Below are positions 53,272-63,218 of a stretch of 64,000 bases of DNA, piece by piece; the first letter of the stretch is position 1, and the number at the start of each line of letters is the position of its first letter. The translations under genes were made by a program, and so were the position numbers. The notes under the pieces were generated by a model. The model saw nothing but the letters and a program-made list of their open reading frames with translations. It had not been told where the DNA came from and did no database searches. This DNA comes from Pedobacter frigoris (GTDB lineage: Bacteria > Bacteroidota > Bacteroidia > Sphingobacteriales > Sphingobacteriaceae). The stretch is taken from NCBI RefSeq assembly GCF_005116445.1, contig NZ_SWBQ01000007.1, positions 62,001-126,000 of the forward strand, read 5' to 3'.

Positions 53272-54448
53272 TTCTTTTAAATTTTGACGGGTACAACAAT
53301 AACACAGAAGCATCTTCTTTACGCTCGGCATGACTAAGCATGCTTATATAAGTTTTTAAATGTCTCTTCGCTGAAATCTCTATATGGTATTTATTTTGAA
53401 ATTCAGTGATGGCATTTTGCTTTATCATTTTTCTATCCCGACTATAAACTGCTCTTTTGATCGCATCACAATAGCTCCTTACACTAAGATCTTCGCTTAA
53501 AAAGCCCGTCACCCCATCTTCAATCATCAGCGTTAAAGCTCCAATAGGCGTACATATTGGAATGCATCCCAAAGACAGGCTTTCAATAATGGTGATTGGC
53601 ATACCTTCAAAAACACTTGGCAAGCAAAATCCATCCGCTATACTCAAATAATCTGCTACATTACTCCTTCCACCTAGAAATTCAACAAGGTCGTCCCCAT
53701 CTGCCTGAATTTTTAAATGCCTGAACAATTTTTCATCATGTACCTCACCAATGATGAGCAATCTGCACTTTTTATCTTCTTTAGCATTAAATGCTTGCAC
53801 AGCACGGATTAGCATCAGCTGGTTCTTTTCTGCTGAGATTCGCCCAACATGAACCAGCAAAAACTCTTTGTCTGTAGATTTATATTGATGAAAAATATCC
53901 TGATAAGACTCTGTAATTTTCAATGGGGGTCTCCCATTTTCGATCAGCACGTCATTGCTGAGGTTGTAATATTCTTTGTAAGTCCTGCTGGCGTTCTTAG
54001 ATATCGTCACAGGAATTACTCTGTTCATCCAATAATGTAATTTTCTAAAGTGCTTTAGAAAATAACCGGTACATTCCACCTCCGCGACATTATGAATCGT
54101 ATGGTAAAAAACAGTTTGATTATTAAAGAGCCTATATAATGTTAAATACTCCGAACTATTTAAATGACTGTGCACCGCATGCGGGCGATACATCTTCAAC
54201 CAATTAGTGAGCTTTAACAGAACTGCCAAGCTAAATCCCTTTTTTTTATTAAAAGATAAATAGTTAACATTTGGAGCGATGTCCTTCACAAAAGAATTCT
54301 TATCCTGATTCTCACATAAAGAAATAATAGACAATTCATAGCGCTCATTTCTCGCTATTTCATTACAAAGATCTATTACAAAACGTTCTGCACCACCTAA
54401 CCCCAGGTTACCAATAATGTGCACAATTTTTAGTTTAAGCATATGCAT
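53255..54448 (-). CDS. GT4-family glycosyltransferase
   Basis: 397 residues, GT-B fold: acceptor loop IVHIIGNLGLGGAERFVIDL, then AVHSHLNSSEYLTLYRLFN, donor domain EFLLVHVGRISAEKNQLMLI, CRLLIIGEVHDEKLFRHLKI and LPSVFEGMPITIIESLSLGC with the E-x7-E pair. First two codons (Met1, Met3) are alternative starts. It overlaps the Wzy-like gene upstream by 14 bases and the aminotransferase downstream by 17, so it belongs to the same tight operon. Donor sugar unknown. Confidence 0.94.
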   Translation of the reverse strand: MHMLKLKIVHIIGNLGLGGAERFVIDLCNEIARNERYELSIISLCENQDKNSFVKDIAPNVNYLSFNKKKGFSLAVLLKLTNWLKMYRPHAVHSHLNSSEYLTLYRLFNNQTVFYHTIHNVAEVECTGYFLKHFRKLHYWMNRVIPVTISKNASRTYKEYYNLSNDVLIENGRPPLKITESYQDIFHQYKSTDKEFLLVHVGRISAEKNQLMLIRAVQAFNAKEDKKCRLLIIGEVHDEKLFRHLKIQADGDDLVEFLGGRSNVADYLSIADGFCLPSVFEGMPITIIESLSLGCIPICTPIGALTLMIEDGVTGFLSEDLSVRSYCDAIKRAVYSRDRKMIKQNAITEFQNKYHIEISAKRHLKTYISMLSHAERKEDASVLLLYPSKFKRNDKVY

Positions 54449-55661
54449 GAGATTGCTCAGGTACTATTGAATCCGCAGCCTGATATTTTTGCTGCCAATA
54501 CAGATGAAGTATCCCGAAATACAAAAAAATAGTTGGGCCATCAGCTCCGATCAACCAGGGATTATGTGATAAAGCATTTATTGAAACTCCCATAAAGGAA
54601 AAACACAAACAAACCAACATCGCATTTTCCTTCAATCTTATAAATTCCATAACACGGATACAGATTGCGCCTACTTTGTAATAAATCCCAACTAACAACC
54701 CTAATCCTAAAAAAGGACCGAGATAGGTAAAAAACATTAGATAGGCATTATGAGAAGTTATTCCTGAAGAAAACACAGAGTCTCTGTAAATGACGTCACC
54801 CCAGCTTTTACCGTAAAAAATCAATCCGAAAGGATAGTCAATATAAATCCTTAGGTTTTCTTCTACCAGTCCCCCTCTGTTATAGGCAGCATCGTTATGA
54901 ACATTCTTTGTAATGATGTTCTCTACACTATCCAGATTATCTTTAAGAACATAATTATAAACACCTGCACAAACGAGCGCCATCAGGGTAAGCGAAATGA
55001 CCGCCCTGCCTCTGTAATAAAGCAGCATAAACAGAACTACGCAAAAAATAAAAGCGACAAATGCAGAACGTTGCATACATAGGAACAAGAATCCAAGACA
55101 TATGGCAAGCACAACTCCTTTTGCCAGTAAAGACTTATTAAATACGCAGGTATAAATAAATGCAAACGGCGTTAATGCCGCTACTTGATAACCAAAATTA
55201 AATTGATAAACAGCAATACCTGAAGGACTTTGCATCACTCTTTCACCCATCAGCATCGCCCTCCATTGACTGATCTCATAAAAGTGATCGAATACAAGAA
55301 CAATACACGAGATGGTTAGTAAACCAAAAAATACTACTACGACATAATTAAACCGTTCCTTACTGGTTCCTACAAAATGATTAAAGAATAAGGCACAGAC
55401 GATGATACAAATGATATTAGCCGCAAAACCATTAAGAACTGATAAACCAACTACATAATAAAGGAAACCAGCTGCAGCAAGTAGCAATAGAATTTTCCAG
55501 TAGATGAACTCTGTATTGTCTTTCTCTTTAAAAAATACTATCAAAGGAATACAAAAGATCAGTGGAGCAGGAATTCTAAACAGATCCGTCATAAAAATTC
55601 CAAAAGCGAGAGCATACAGATACAACACCAGAAAAATGGCAGCTATTATTTTCATTTCCAA
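54435..55661 (-). CDS. Wzy-like O-antigen/EPS polymerase
   Basis: 408-residue polytopic membrane protein with about ten to twelve hydrophobic segments and a large periplasmic-type loop at about 250-295 (YNRGGLVEENLRIYIDYPFG, SSGITSHNAYLMFFTYLGPF). The loop with SHNAYL, followed by transmembrane segments, is the O-antigen ligase/polymerase (Wzy_C) pattern. A second block LCMQRSAFVAFIFCVVLFML is also typical. It polymerises lipid-linked repeat units after Wzx export (flippase at 61750). Sequence conservation in this family is poor, so the call rests on topology, the HN motif and context. Confidence 0.85.
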   Translation of the reverse strand: MEMKIIAAIFLVLYLYALAFGIFMTDLFRIPAPLIFCIPLIVFFKEKDNTEFIYWKILLLLAAAGFLYYVVGLSVLNGFAANIICIIVCALFFNHFVGTSKERFNYVVVVFFGLLTISCIVLVFDHFYEISQWRAMLMGERVMQSPSGIAVYQFNFGYQVAALTPFAFIYTCVFNKSLLAKGVVLAICLGFLFLCMQRSAFVAFIFCVVLFMLLYYRGRAVISLTLMALVCAGVYNYVLKDNLDSVENIITKNVHNDAAYNRGGLVEENLRIYIDYPFGLIFYGKSWGDVIYRDSVFSSGITSHNAYLMFFTYLGPFLGLGLLVGIYYKVGAICIRVMEFIRLKENAMLVCLCFSFMGVSINALSHNPWLIGADGPTIFLYFGILHLYWQQKYQAADSIVPEQSHAYA

Positions 55662-55676
55662 ATCAATTAGTAATTC

Positions 55677-56762
55677 TTAATCGGTTACATTTTGTTTTAA
55701 AACATCTATGAACCCTTGTGCATCATTCATAGCATGCCTGTAGGTATCCTGACCATTCTGAGCGATATACCTTACTTCTTTGTAATTGACGATCAATTGC
55801 TCCAATAGTTCTTGTGTACCAATCATATTCCAGGCCACAGGAACATAGGTTTTATCAGGAATATACACATCAGGAAAAGTCACCATGTGGCTCATTAAAG
55901 GCTTTACCAATAGAGAGCCAGAAATAAATGTTTCAAAATCACGGTAACAGATCTCTCCCCAGCCAAAGGGACTAACACTCAACTTTGAGTTTCGCAGCTC
56001 TTTCCAATATCTGGACTTGCTTACATTACAGCCCTTGGCAATATTAAAATTCAGGTGATCAAAAAGCCCGATGATATGATTTCTTTGATAGGAGATCCTA
56101 TTCATCTCATGATTATCCTGATGAATTGTCCCCCTAAAAGTCAAGTCATATTTTCTTTGTTTATCTGATCCTGAAAAACGAAGCGGATAGATATTGTAAT
56201 TTAAAAAATTACTCAATCTGCTCATCTTATAGCCAAAATACCTATAGTCATTCAATCCAAGATTCCAACCAAGCTTTATTTTTTTAACATGCTCTTCAGG
56301 ACAGGGGACAAATGCTGTTTTTGGATTTTTAGGATCATTAGAATTCAACCATATTCTTAAGTCCTTTATACCGTTCTCTGCACTATAATATTCCTTATTC
56401 TTTAGTATCTGCTTTTTGAGGAATACATCTACAAAAGGTATAATGGCAAAGTCGCCCGAACCGGTAGAGTCTGCAGCATCAAACCAGATCAATTTGCCTG
56501 AGCTGTGCCTCATTTCCAAAAGAAAAGCTAAGAGTTCCTGCTCGTTCTGTTCAGATCTGGTATTTAAATTTTGCCAACCAGCAAAGTACCTGGAATGGAT
56601 CAACACGCAGTCCGCATCTTTCAACGCTTTATCCTGGTGATCATAGTAAAATTGCACTTTAACGTCATTAGCTCTTAATTGGTTGGCCCATCTATAAAAC
56701 GGATGTGTTTCACCATAGTATCTTTTTTCGGGCCAATCAAGTACCTTTAATGTTTTCATCAC
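55677..56762 (-). CDS. Exostosin-like/GT-B glycosyltransferase
   Basis: 361 residues, not of the GT4 type. Near the start it has VLDWPEKRYYGETHPFYRWA and DCVLIHSRYFAGW; the middle has LTFRGTIHQDNHEMNRISYQ and the C-terminal half SKLSVSPFGWGEICYRDFET, FISGSLLVKPLMSHMVTFPD and VYIPDKTYVPVAW. That stretch (SPfGwGeicyRdfEt...G.l.v.p) is the donor-binding end of exostosin-like/CAP10-like glycosyltransferases. The start overlaps the sugar phosphotransferase stop by 4 bases. The acceptor is unknown. Confidence 0.8.
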   Translation of the reverse strand: MMKTLKVLDWPEKRYYGETHPFYRWANQLRANDVKVQFYYDHQDKALKDADCVLIHSRYFAGWQNLNTRSEQNEQELLAFLLEMRHSSGKLIWFDAADSTGSGDFAIIPFVDVFLKKQILKNKEYYSAENGIKDLRIWLNSNDPKNPKTAFVPCPEEHVKKIKLGWNLGLNDYRYFGYKMSRLSNFLNYNIYPLRFSGSDKQRKYDLTFRGTIHQDNHEMNRISYQRNHIIGLFDHLNFNIAKGCNVSKSRYWKELRNSKLSVSPFGWGEICYRDFETFISGSLLVKPLMSHMVTFPDVYIPDKTYVPVAWNMIGTQELLEQLIVNYKEVRYIAQNGQDTYRHAMNDAQGFIDVLKQNVTD

Positions 56763-57355
56763 CTGACAAGAATACTTTTTAAAGTATAAGAGATAATTTT
56801 CAGATCAATCCAAATACTGTGATGATCGATATATTTTAAATTCTGATCGATCTTTAATGGAATGATCGTGTTGATGTAAAAGCTTTCAGGATCCTCTGCA
56901 TTAGCAAGCAAACGATTTTCATCTATAAATTCAATGGATGCCCAATCCGTTATTCCTGGTTTTACAGTAAGCACCCTTTTTTGAAAGCTGTTATATAATT
57001 CTACGTATTTACATACTTCCGGTCTCGGTCCTACAAAACTCATATCTCCGTTTAAGACATTGATCAGCTGTGGCAATTCATCAATTTTATACTTCCTTAG
57101 CCAGTAACCTATCTTCGTTATCCTCATGTCGTGATCACCAACAGTAAGTAATCCGTCCTGATCTGCATTAGCACACATCGTCCTGAATTTCACCAACTTA
57201 AAAGTCTTCTGATTCAGACCAACACGTACCTGTTTGTAGAAAATGCCACCTTTTGACCCTGCTTTTATTAGAAAAGCCACAGTAATGAAAACTGGGAATA
57301 ACACCAACATACCCGCTAGAGCGAAAAACACATCGAATAATCTCTTCACTAACAT
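56759..57355 (-). CDS. Initiating polyprenyl sugar phosphotransferase (PglC/WcaJ type)
   Basis: 198 residues, the minimal catalytic form without the N-terminal membrane bundle. One re-entrant helix (about 5-28, LFDVFFALAGMLVLFPVFI) is followed by FYKQVRVGLNQKTFKLVKFR, the RKYKIDELPQLINVLNGDMS core and FVGPRPEVCKYVELY, then RVLTVKPGITDWASIEF. It transfers a sugar-1-phosphate from a UDP-sugar to undecaprenyl phosphate, starting the repeat unit. Small PglC-like forms often use UDP-diNAc-bacillosamine or other 6-deoxy-HexNAc, consistent with the 4,6-dehydratase and DegT genes here. Overlaps the next gene by 4 bases. Confidence 0.94.
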   Translation of the reverse strand: MLVKRLFDVFFALAGMLVLFPVFITVAFLIKAGSKGGIFYKQVRVGLNQKTFKLVKFRTMCANADQDGLLTVGDHDMRITKIGYWLRKYKIDELPQLINVLNGDMSFVGPRPEVCKYVELYNSFQKRVLTVKPGITDWASIEFIDENRLLANAEDPESFYINTIIPLKIDQNLKYIDHHSIWIDLKIISYTLKSILVR

Positions 57356-57365
57356 ACTATAATGG

Positions 57366-58607
57366 CTAAGATGAAACTTTAACTAATTCTTTTATTCCTA
57401 CTACCAGTCTCACGCTTGCTATAACAGATTCAATGATAAAATCAATCTCCAGATTTGACAGCTGAGGATATATAGGCAATGAAATCTCACAGGCGTATTG
57501 CTTATAACTATTTGGATAATTGTCTATGTCATAACCAATGCTCTTAAAATAAGTCAGCATTGGCATAGGGATAAAGTGAACATTCACTACTACACCTCTA
57601 TTTACCATTTCTTCTATAATCTGATCTCTTTGGGCTTCTGTTATGCCTTTTATCCGCAGAGGGAACAAGTGATATGAAGATTCCCGGTGATCGTCTTTCA
57701 TAACCGGTTTTATAAACCAATTATAGCCATCAAAGGAATTACAATACTTCAAATACACAATCTTTCTTAAAGGAAGTAACGTGTTTTTATATTTTCTCAG
57801 CTGAGCCAATCCAATCGCAGCGCAGATATCGGGCATATTCATTTTAAACCCTTTAAATAAAATATCATACTTCCAGTTTGCTCCCTTAGATTTTGCGAAG
57901 GCATCTCTATTCTGCCCATTCATGGAGAAAAGTTTCAAAAACTTGTATTCCTCCTGATTGTCAAAACAAGCAGGAAGATTCAGACAAATACACCCTCCTT
58001 CAGCTGTAGTAATATTTTTTACTGCATGAAATGAGAATATAGTGACATCACTTTTTCTGGCAGCAGGCACATCATCATAATATGAACCAATTGAATGTGC
58101 GGCATCCGCGATCAATAAAATTCTTCCTAGCAATGCTTGTCTTCCTGATCCAGGTACAAACTGTGCTTTAACATCAGGGTCGTTCACAAGTGCATTCAAC
58201 TCATTGTACATGCACGGCAATCCTGCAATGTCCACAGCAATAATTGCCTTCGTCTTTTCAGTAATCTTACTTTTCACCTTTTCAGGATCTATGGTACAAT
58301 CATCCAGAATATCCACCATAACAGGATTTGCACCGCAATGCAAAACGCACAATGCAGTTGCACAGTAAGAATATGCAGGAACTATCACTTCATCGCCTTC
58401 TCCTATGCCATACCACTTCAACATCATAATGGCACCAGAGGTCCAGGAATTAACACATACTGCGGCTTCCGACCCGGTTAAAGTTAATATTTCGGATTCC
58501 AGAGCCTTAACTTTTGGCCCAGAAGTGATCCAATTGGTTTGAAGTGTGTCTACCACTTCATCTATAACTGCCTGATCAATAAACGGAGGTGAGAAAGGAA
58601 TATTCAT
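57366..58607 (-). CDS. DegT/DnrJ/EryC1/StrS aminotransferase
   Basis: 413 residues from the ATG at 58607 (MNIPFSPPFIDQAVIDEVVD); the earlier ATG at 58646 would add 13 residues overlapping the glycosyltransferase gene. PLP sugar aminotransferase marks: LQTNWITSGPKVKALE, EGDEVIVPAYSYCATALCVL, LLIADAAHSIGSYY and the PLP-binding Lys197 in FSFHAVKNITTAEGGCI. The FIPMPMLTYF stretch before the C-terminus contacts substrate. It makes a 4-amino sugar from a UDP-4-keto sugar, likely the product of the FlaA1-type dehydratase at 36917. An insertion near residue 150-165 (NDPDVKAQFVPGSGRQALLG) is slightly unusual. Confidence 0.92.
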   Translation of the reverse strand: MNIPFSPPFIDQAVIDEVVDTLQTNWITSGPKVKALESEILTLTGSEAAVCVNSWTSGAIMMLKWYGIGEGDEVIVPAYSYCATALCVLHCGANPVMVDILDDCTIDPEKVKSKITEKTKAIIAVDIAGLPCMYNELNALVNDPDVKAQFVPGSGRQALLGRILLIADAAHSIGSYYDDVPAARKSDVTIFSFHAVKNITTAEGGCICLNLPACFDNQEEYKFLKLFSMNGQNRDAFAKSKGANWKYDILFKGFKMNMPDICAAIGLAQLRKYKNTLLPLRKIVYLKYCNSFDGYNWFIKPVMKDDHRESSYHLFPLRIKGITEAQRDQIIEEMVNRGVVVNVHFIPMPMLTYFKSIGYDIDNYPNSYKQYACEISLPIYPQLSNLEIDFIIESVIASVRLVVGIKELVKVSS

Positions 58608-58618
58608 AGTCTTAAGTT

Positions 58619-59719
58619 TTATTTTGCAAGTATCAGTTCTTCCCACATGTCAGAAATGACATCCAGAGAATTTGTTTTATTTATTGCCCTGGCATTGTCG
58701 CCCAGGCGATGTTTAAGCCCAACGTTAAACAGGATATTAAAAATGGACTTGGTCAGCATATTTATATTCCCGTTTTCAACCAGAATGCCATTTATGCCGT
58801 GTTCAATAATCTCAGAAGGACCAAATTCACAATCCATAGCAACGCATGCACACCCGGCGCTCATTGCTTCAATAAGCGCATTCGGATAGCCCTCATTTCT
58901 TGACGGCAGAACAAATAATTCGGCCTGATTATAATAATGCTGCAGATCATCCTTTGCCCCAGCAAGTATAATTCGGTCATCAAGCCTCAGCTTATGGATT
59001 TGGTATTCTAAATTTTGCTTTTCTATTCCCTGGCCAACGATCACCAGGTCGATATTCTTTATTCTAACTTTACTAAAAGCCTCGATTAATCTGTCAAATC
59101 CCTTTTCGTAAGAAAGTCTGCCTACAGCAAGAATAAATTTCCTATGATGCACAATCTTGTGCGAAGATGATTTAAATACATATACCGGATTCTTAATGAT
59201 ATTGTAATTATTCAAATGACTAAAAGCTTCATTTCTTTTCAGACAGTCTTCAATCCCCTTTGCAGGTATTACTATGGCTTTCGACTTTCTATAGATTACG
59301 TAGGACAACCACTTTAAAAAGTAATTAAACCTATTGATTGTATGATTCGGAGTGGTACGTTCAGAAACGATATAGGGTATATTAAGTAAATTACAAGTGA
59401 TACCTGTCCACAAATTAGCACTTGTCATAAATGAAATTACACAATGAGGCTTTTCCTTCATCAATATCTTCACCATCCTCAAACAGGTGATTATCCCATA
59501 TTTAATCCGGCGAAACAAATGCTCATTACGTTTTCTGTTAAGCAGCGAAACCACGCGGATATTTTCGGATAGTGGATATCCCTGTGCAGCATCATTCATA
59601 CAAATGATGACTACATCATATGCGCGTTCGCTAAAGCTATTACTAAGTGTAGACAGAACTCTTTCTGCCCCTCCCTTTTGGAGCGTATAGATTACAAATA
59701 CCAGTTTCAATCCAGGCAT
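58619..59719 (-). CDS. GT4-family glycosyltransferase
   Basis: 366 residues, GT-B fold: LVFVIYTLQKGGAERVLSTL, then PHCVISFMTSANLWTGITCN, donor domain KFILAVGRLSYEKGFDRLIE, IDLVIVGQGIEKQNLEYQIH, RIILAGAKDDLQHYYNQAEL and LPSRNEGYPNALIEAMSAGC with the E-x7-E pair. Strongly typical of GT4 (similar to WbpI/GalNAc transferase-like PglH/PglA proteins). It ends 12 bases before the DegT start and begins 8 bases after the GT2 gene. Confidence 0.95.
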   Translation of the reverse strand: MPGLKLVFVIYTLQKGGAERVLSTLSNSFSERAYDVVIICMNDAAQGYPLSENIRVVSLLNRKRNEHLFRRIKYGIITCLRMVKILMKEKPHCVISFMTSANLWTGITCNLLNIPYIVSERTTPNHTINRFNYFLKWLSYVIYRKSKAIVIPAKGIEDCLKRNEAFSHLNNYNIIKNPVYVFKSSSHKIVHHRKFILAVGRLSYEKGFDRLIEAFSKVRIKNIDLVIVGQGIEKQNLEYQIHKLRLDDRIILAGAKDDLQHYYNQAELFVLPSRNEGYPNALIEAMSAGCACVAMDCEFGPSEIIEHGINGILVENGNINMLTKSIFNILFNVGLKHRLGDNARAINKTNSLDVISDMWEELILAK

Positions 59720-59726
59720 AATTCAT

Positions 59727-60593
59727 TTATAATAAATTCATAATTGTTGTGAGTGCCCCGTTTAACCTAAGATTCCTTATGTCAAAAAGGAAGTACTGAC
59801 GGAGATAAAATTTGAGCAATTCCCTTTTTAAACCGGCTGAATAGGTAAAGTTTTCTACCATCAAATTAAAATCACTTACCATTCTTTTTTTTCTTACTCT
59901 GGAATCAATCATACTCCATACTCCCCCTGTATGTAGCCGATAACAAGCCATTACCTGGGGAAGAACATAGATCTTTTTCCCTGTACTTGCCATTGCATAT
60001 AGTTTCAGCAATGTATCTGAACCGTGCGTTTTAAAATACCAGCCTTGTTTACCTATTTCTTTGACTTCATCAAGGTTGCGCATCATAAGTGAGCAGATCC
60101 GGGTTTCTTCTCTTTTTCCAAGCAAAACATCCCCATAATTAAACTCCAGTGCTTCTGGCTTTTCCTTCAGGTAAATTGTCTCATCCCTATCGTTGATCAC
60201 CTCTGTATGATGACAGCAAATGACATAATCCGGATGGCTCTCCAAAAAGTCAACCTGTTTCTGAAGTTTCAAAGGATCAGTCCAAAAATCATCACCATCA
60301 CACATGGCAATGTATTTCCCCTTTGCTGCTTCCAAAACAGAAAGCTGGTTTTTTATTGCACCTACATTCTGTGAATGACTAACTAACTTAATGACATCAA
60401 TATATTTTGATGCATATTTTTGAATGATTGCTCTTGTCTCATCTGTGGAATGATCTTCTCCGATTATAATTTCATATCTAAAATCTGTATCCTGCATTAA
60501 AAAGCCTTCCAATGCCTGGGAAATATATTTTTGATGATTGTAGGTAATACAACATACGCTCACCAGGATTTCATCTTGTTGTACTTTATTCAT
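59727..60593 (-). CDS. GT2-family glycosyltransferase
   Basis: 288 residues, GT-A fold. ILVSVCCITYNHQKYISQAL, YEIIIGEDHSTDETRAIIQK (ED.S.D nucleotide binding), GKYIAMCDGDDFWTDPLKLQ with the DxD-type D-G-D-D, and HPDYVICCHHTEVI are the usual family-2 sequence. The C-terminal part (MACYRLHTGGVWS) fits this clade, which often adds a deoxy- or amino sugar. Inverting transferase, membrane-associated on the cytosolic side. Lies 11 bases after the DegT gene at 60605. Confidence 0.94.
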   Translation of the reverse strand: MNKVQQDEILVSVCCITYNHQKYISQALEGFLMQDTDFRYEIIIGEDHSTDETRAIIQKYASKYIDVIKLVSHSQNVGAIKNQLSVLEAAKGKYIAMCDGDDFWTDPLKLQKQVDFLESHPDYVICCHHTEVINDRDETIYLKEKPEALEFNYGDVLLGKREETRICSLMMRNLDEVKEIGKQGWYFKTHGSDTLLKLYAMASTGKKIYVLPQVMACYRLHTGGVWSMIDSRVRKKRMVSDFNLMVENFTYSAGLKRELLKFYLRQYFLFDIRNLRLNGALTTIMNLL

Positions 60594-60604
60594 ATTTATT
60601 AGGA

Positions 60605-61753
60605 TTAATAAGCGGTGTCTAACTGTCCGTTCTGTTTCACTGTCAAACTAGATGGTAGCATTTCATTTTGCATATCATAATTCTGAACCCTCAACATGAT
60701 TCTTGTAATCAGATCAAGATCACTGCTTGTTAAGGTATGATACAACGGGAGACAAAGAATTCTCTTTGCAACTGATTCACACACCGGCATAAATGCAGGA
60801 TTTAAAAATGGCAATGCAGAAAGTGCGGGATAGAAATATCGCCGACAATAGATTTTTTCATTTTCAAGCGCTTTCATGCATTTGAGCATGAGCTGCTCAT
60901 CATCAAACAGAACAGGAAAATACGCATAGTTATAATCCAGATCTGCATTAAGCTTTGGATAAGTCGCTTTTAATGTACTCAGGGCTCTCCAGTAATAGAA
61001 TGAAAGCAATCTTCGTTTATCCAATATTTCATCTATCTGTTTCAGATTACATAAACCCATAGCGGCATGAAACTCACAGTTTTTACCATTAATCCCCAAT
61101 TCAGAAAATTCATCTGGCCCATTGTGACCAAAATTTCTCATAGATGCCATTTTCTTTAAAAGTTCGGGGCATTGAGTAAATACAGCACCACCTTCTATTG
61201 TATGAAAAAGTTTTGTTGCGTGAAAACTTGTAGTACTGATATCGCCGTATTCAAAAACAGATTTGTTTTTATATTTAGTACCAAAACAATGTGCCGCATC
61301 ATAAATAACCTTCAAAGAGTACCGCTGTGCTATCCCTTGTATGGCATCAATATCGCAAGGGTTTCCATAAACATGAGTAGCCAATATTGCTGATGTTTGA
61401 GGAGTAATCGCTTCCTCTATCTTTTTAGGATCAATATTAAAGGTCTCCCCGTCAATATCTACAAAAACAGGTTTACAGCCTTCCCAAACTAAACTGTTTG
61501 AAGTAGCTACGAAAGAAAATGGCGTAGTAATTACTTCTCCCTTTAATTCAAGCGCGTTGATAGCAAGCTGAAGTGCCATAGTCCCATTCGAAACATATAA
61601 CAGGTGCTTAATCCCCAGATAATTCTTAAGCTTCAATTCCAGTTCATTGACCAATGGTCCATTATTAGTAAGCCACTGGCGTTCCCATATGCTATTTACA
61701 TAAGATTCAAATTCCTGAATCTTTGGAAGAAAAGGTTTGGTTACAGGTATCAT
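60605..61753 (-). CDS. DegT/DnrJ aminotransferase (VioA/FdtB-like)
   Basis: 382 residues. MIPVTKPFLPKIQEFESYVN, RQWLTNNGPLVNELELKLKN, LYVSNGTMALQLAINALELK, VITTPFSFVATSNSLVWEGC, VIYDAAHCFGTKYKNKSVF and the PLP Lys181 in STTSFHATKLFHTIEGGAVF are all present. This form resembles sugar aminotransferases such as VioA and FdtB acting on dTDP-4-keto-6-deoxy or UDP-3-keto sugars. It overlaps the flippase gene upstream by 4 bases. With the UDP-sugar dehydrogenase at the right edge it could also serve as a WbpE-type 3-amino transferase. The exact substrate is unresolved. Confidence 0.93.
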   Translation of the reverse strand: MIPVTKPFLPKIQEFESYVNSIWERQWLTNNGPLVNELELKLKNYLGIKHLLYVSNGTMALQLAINALELKGEVITTPFSFVATSNSLVWEGCKPVFVDIDGETFNIDPKKIEEAITPQTSAILATHVYGNPCDIDAIQGIAQRYSLKVIYDAAHCFGTKYKNKSVFEYGDISTTSFHATKLFHTIEGGAVFTQCPELLKKMASMRNFGHNGPDEFSELGINGKNCEFHAAMGLCNLKQIDEILDKRRLLSFYYWRALSTLKATYPKLNADLDYNYAYFPVLFDDEQLMLKCMKALENEKIYCRRYFYPALSALPFLNPAFMPVCESVAKRILCLPLYHTLTSSDLDLITRIMLRVQNYDMQNEMLPSSLTVKQNGQLDTAY

Positions 61754-63192
61754 CTTTTTAGAATTAGTTGTTTGAAATCATTAATTGCTGTAAGTCTCAA
61801 CACAGTACTGCTTCCCATATAAATCAGGAAGAAAAACAATGCGTCTATAATTATTCTGGTAATATCCAGTAGTGGAAAGGGCTTTAAACACAAAGTATCT
61901 ACGACATAACACAGTGTTCCGGCAAACGCTGATGTTGCTATAATTGGAGTAATGTCTTGCAATTGTTCTTTGATGGAGTAGTCAATCAGCTTACCGCTAT
62001 AGATAGAATTAATGTAATAGCCCAAAAAATTAAACATCAGCTGAAAATAAAGCAGCCCGTATATTCCGAATGGAATCACGCATACGATCCCTACTACACA
62101 TATTGCCTTTTTAATAAACTCGAGTTTAAGAATCAAGTCGCTTCTTCCTTTTACTTTAAGGATGTTAAGATTATATGCATGTAGCGGATACATGATCCCA
62201 GCAAAACATAAGATCTGAAAATAAGGTGCAGCAGGCAGCCATTTATCTGTCAACAAAAACCTAAATAGTGGCTCTGCGATTACCGCCAGCAATATCAGCA
62301 CTGGTGCATTCCAAAAAAGCACCTGCTGCATTAGCTTTTTATAAACCATTTTCAGCTTCACATCATCATCCACTATAGAGGCAAACATGGGATAAGTAAC
62401 CTTATTGATTACGGCTGCAATATTGCCGATTGGCAACTGACTCACCGATTCTGCGCGAGAATAAAAACCCAGCTGTGCCGCAGAATAGCCTTTACCAATA
62501 ATCAATACATATATATTCTTGTAAAGAATTTCGAGTAAACCTGTCAATGTCATTTTGTAGCCAAAATGAAAATGCCTCTTAAAGCACCTACGGCTAAAAA
62601 CGAAATCAGGTAGCCATCCTGAATATACCCAATGCATTACCGTCGACAGGAAGGACTGAAATAATCCCATCCAAACTAAACTCCAAACTCCATAACCACG
62701 CAGCGCTAAAAAAACACCCAGTAAGCCGCCAATAAACACAGAAGGTATCTGAATCTTCATCTGAATTTTAAAATTCATCTCTTTCGTTAACCTTGCATTC
62801 TGTACACCGAAAAACGCATTGAGGATAAAGTCAAGGGCGTAAACCCTAAGTATCAGGGTCAGTACTTCCTGATGATAAAAAAGCGCCACATAAGGAGCCA
62901 AAAGGTATACAATTCCATAAATTACTATGCTTCCACCCAGATTGAAAAAAAATACTGTCGAATAATCTTCTTGTGTCAGTTCCGAAGACCGGATCAATGA
63001 AGATGCAAGCCCGCTCTCTAATAGAGAATTACCAATAGCAATAAATAAACTCAGCATTGCTATCAATCCAAATTCTGAAGGCAATAATATCCTGGCCAGA
63101 ATAATTGTAATCCCAAAGCCGATAAATTGGACACTAAACTGCTGAACAAAAGTCCAGACCAGTCCGGACATTGTCTTTTTTCGTAAACTCAT
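61750..63192 (-). CDS. Wzx-type polysaccharide flippase (MOP superfamily)
   Basis: 480-residue membrane protein with about twelve to fourteen hydrophobic segments. Begins MSLRKKTMSGLVWTFVQQFS and GFGITIILARILLPSEFGLI, the usual MOP/PST opening (gARlLxPxdfGl), followed by LLESGLASSLIRSSELTQED and YSRAESVSQLPIGNIAAVIN. Translocates lipid-linked repeat units across the inner membrane for Wzy polymerisation (54435). It starts 26 bases after the UDP-sugar dehydrogenase and overlaps the DegT gene by 4 bases. Confidence 0.95.
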   Translation of the reverse strand: MSLRKKTMSGLVWTFVQQFSVQFIGFGITIILARILLPSEFGLIAMLSLFIAIGNSLLESGLASSLIRSSELTQEDYSTVFFFNLGGSIVIYGIVYLLAPYVALFYHQEVLTLILRVYALDFILNAFFGVQNARLTKEMNFKIQMKIQIPSVFIGGLLGVFLALRGYGVWSLVWMGLFQSFLSTVMHWVYSGWLPDFVFSRRCFKRHFHFGYKMTLTGLLEILYKNIYVLIIGKGYSAAQLGFYSRAESVSQLPIGNIAAVINKVTYPMFASIVDDDVKLKMVYKKLMQQVLFWNAPVLILLAVIAEPLFRFLLTDKWLPAAPYFQILCFAGIMYPLHAYNLNILKVKGRSDLILKLEFIKKAICVVGIVCVIPFGIYGLLYFQLMFNFLGYYINSIYSGKLIDYSIKEQLQDITPIIATSAFAGTLCYVVDTLCLKPFPLLDITRIIIDALFFFLIYMGSSTVLRLTAINDFKQLILKR

Positions 63193-63218
63193 AATTGAAA
63201 GCTAAAGCCGCAAAGTGC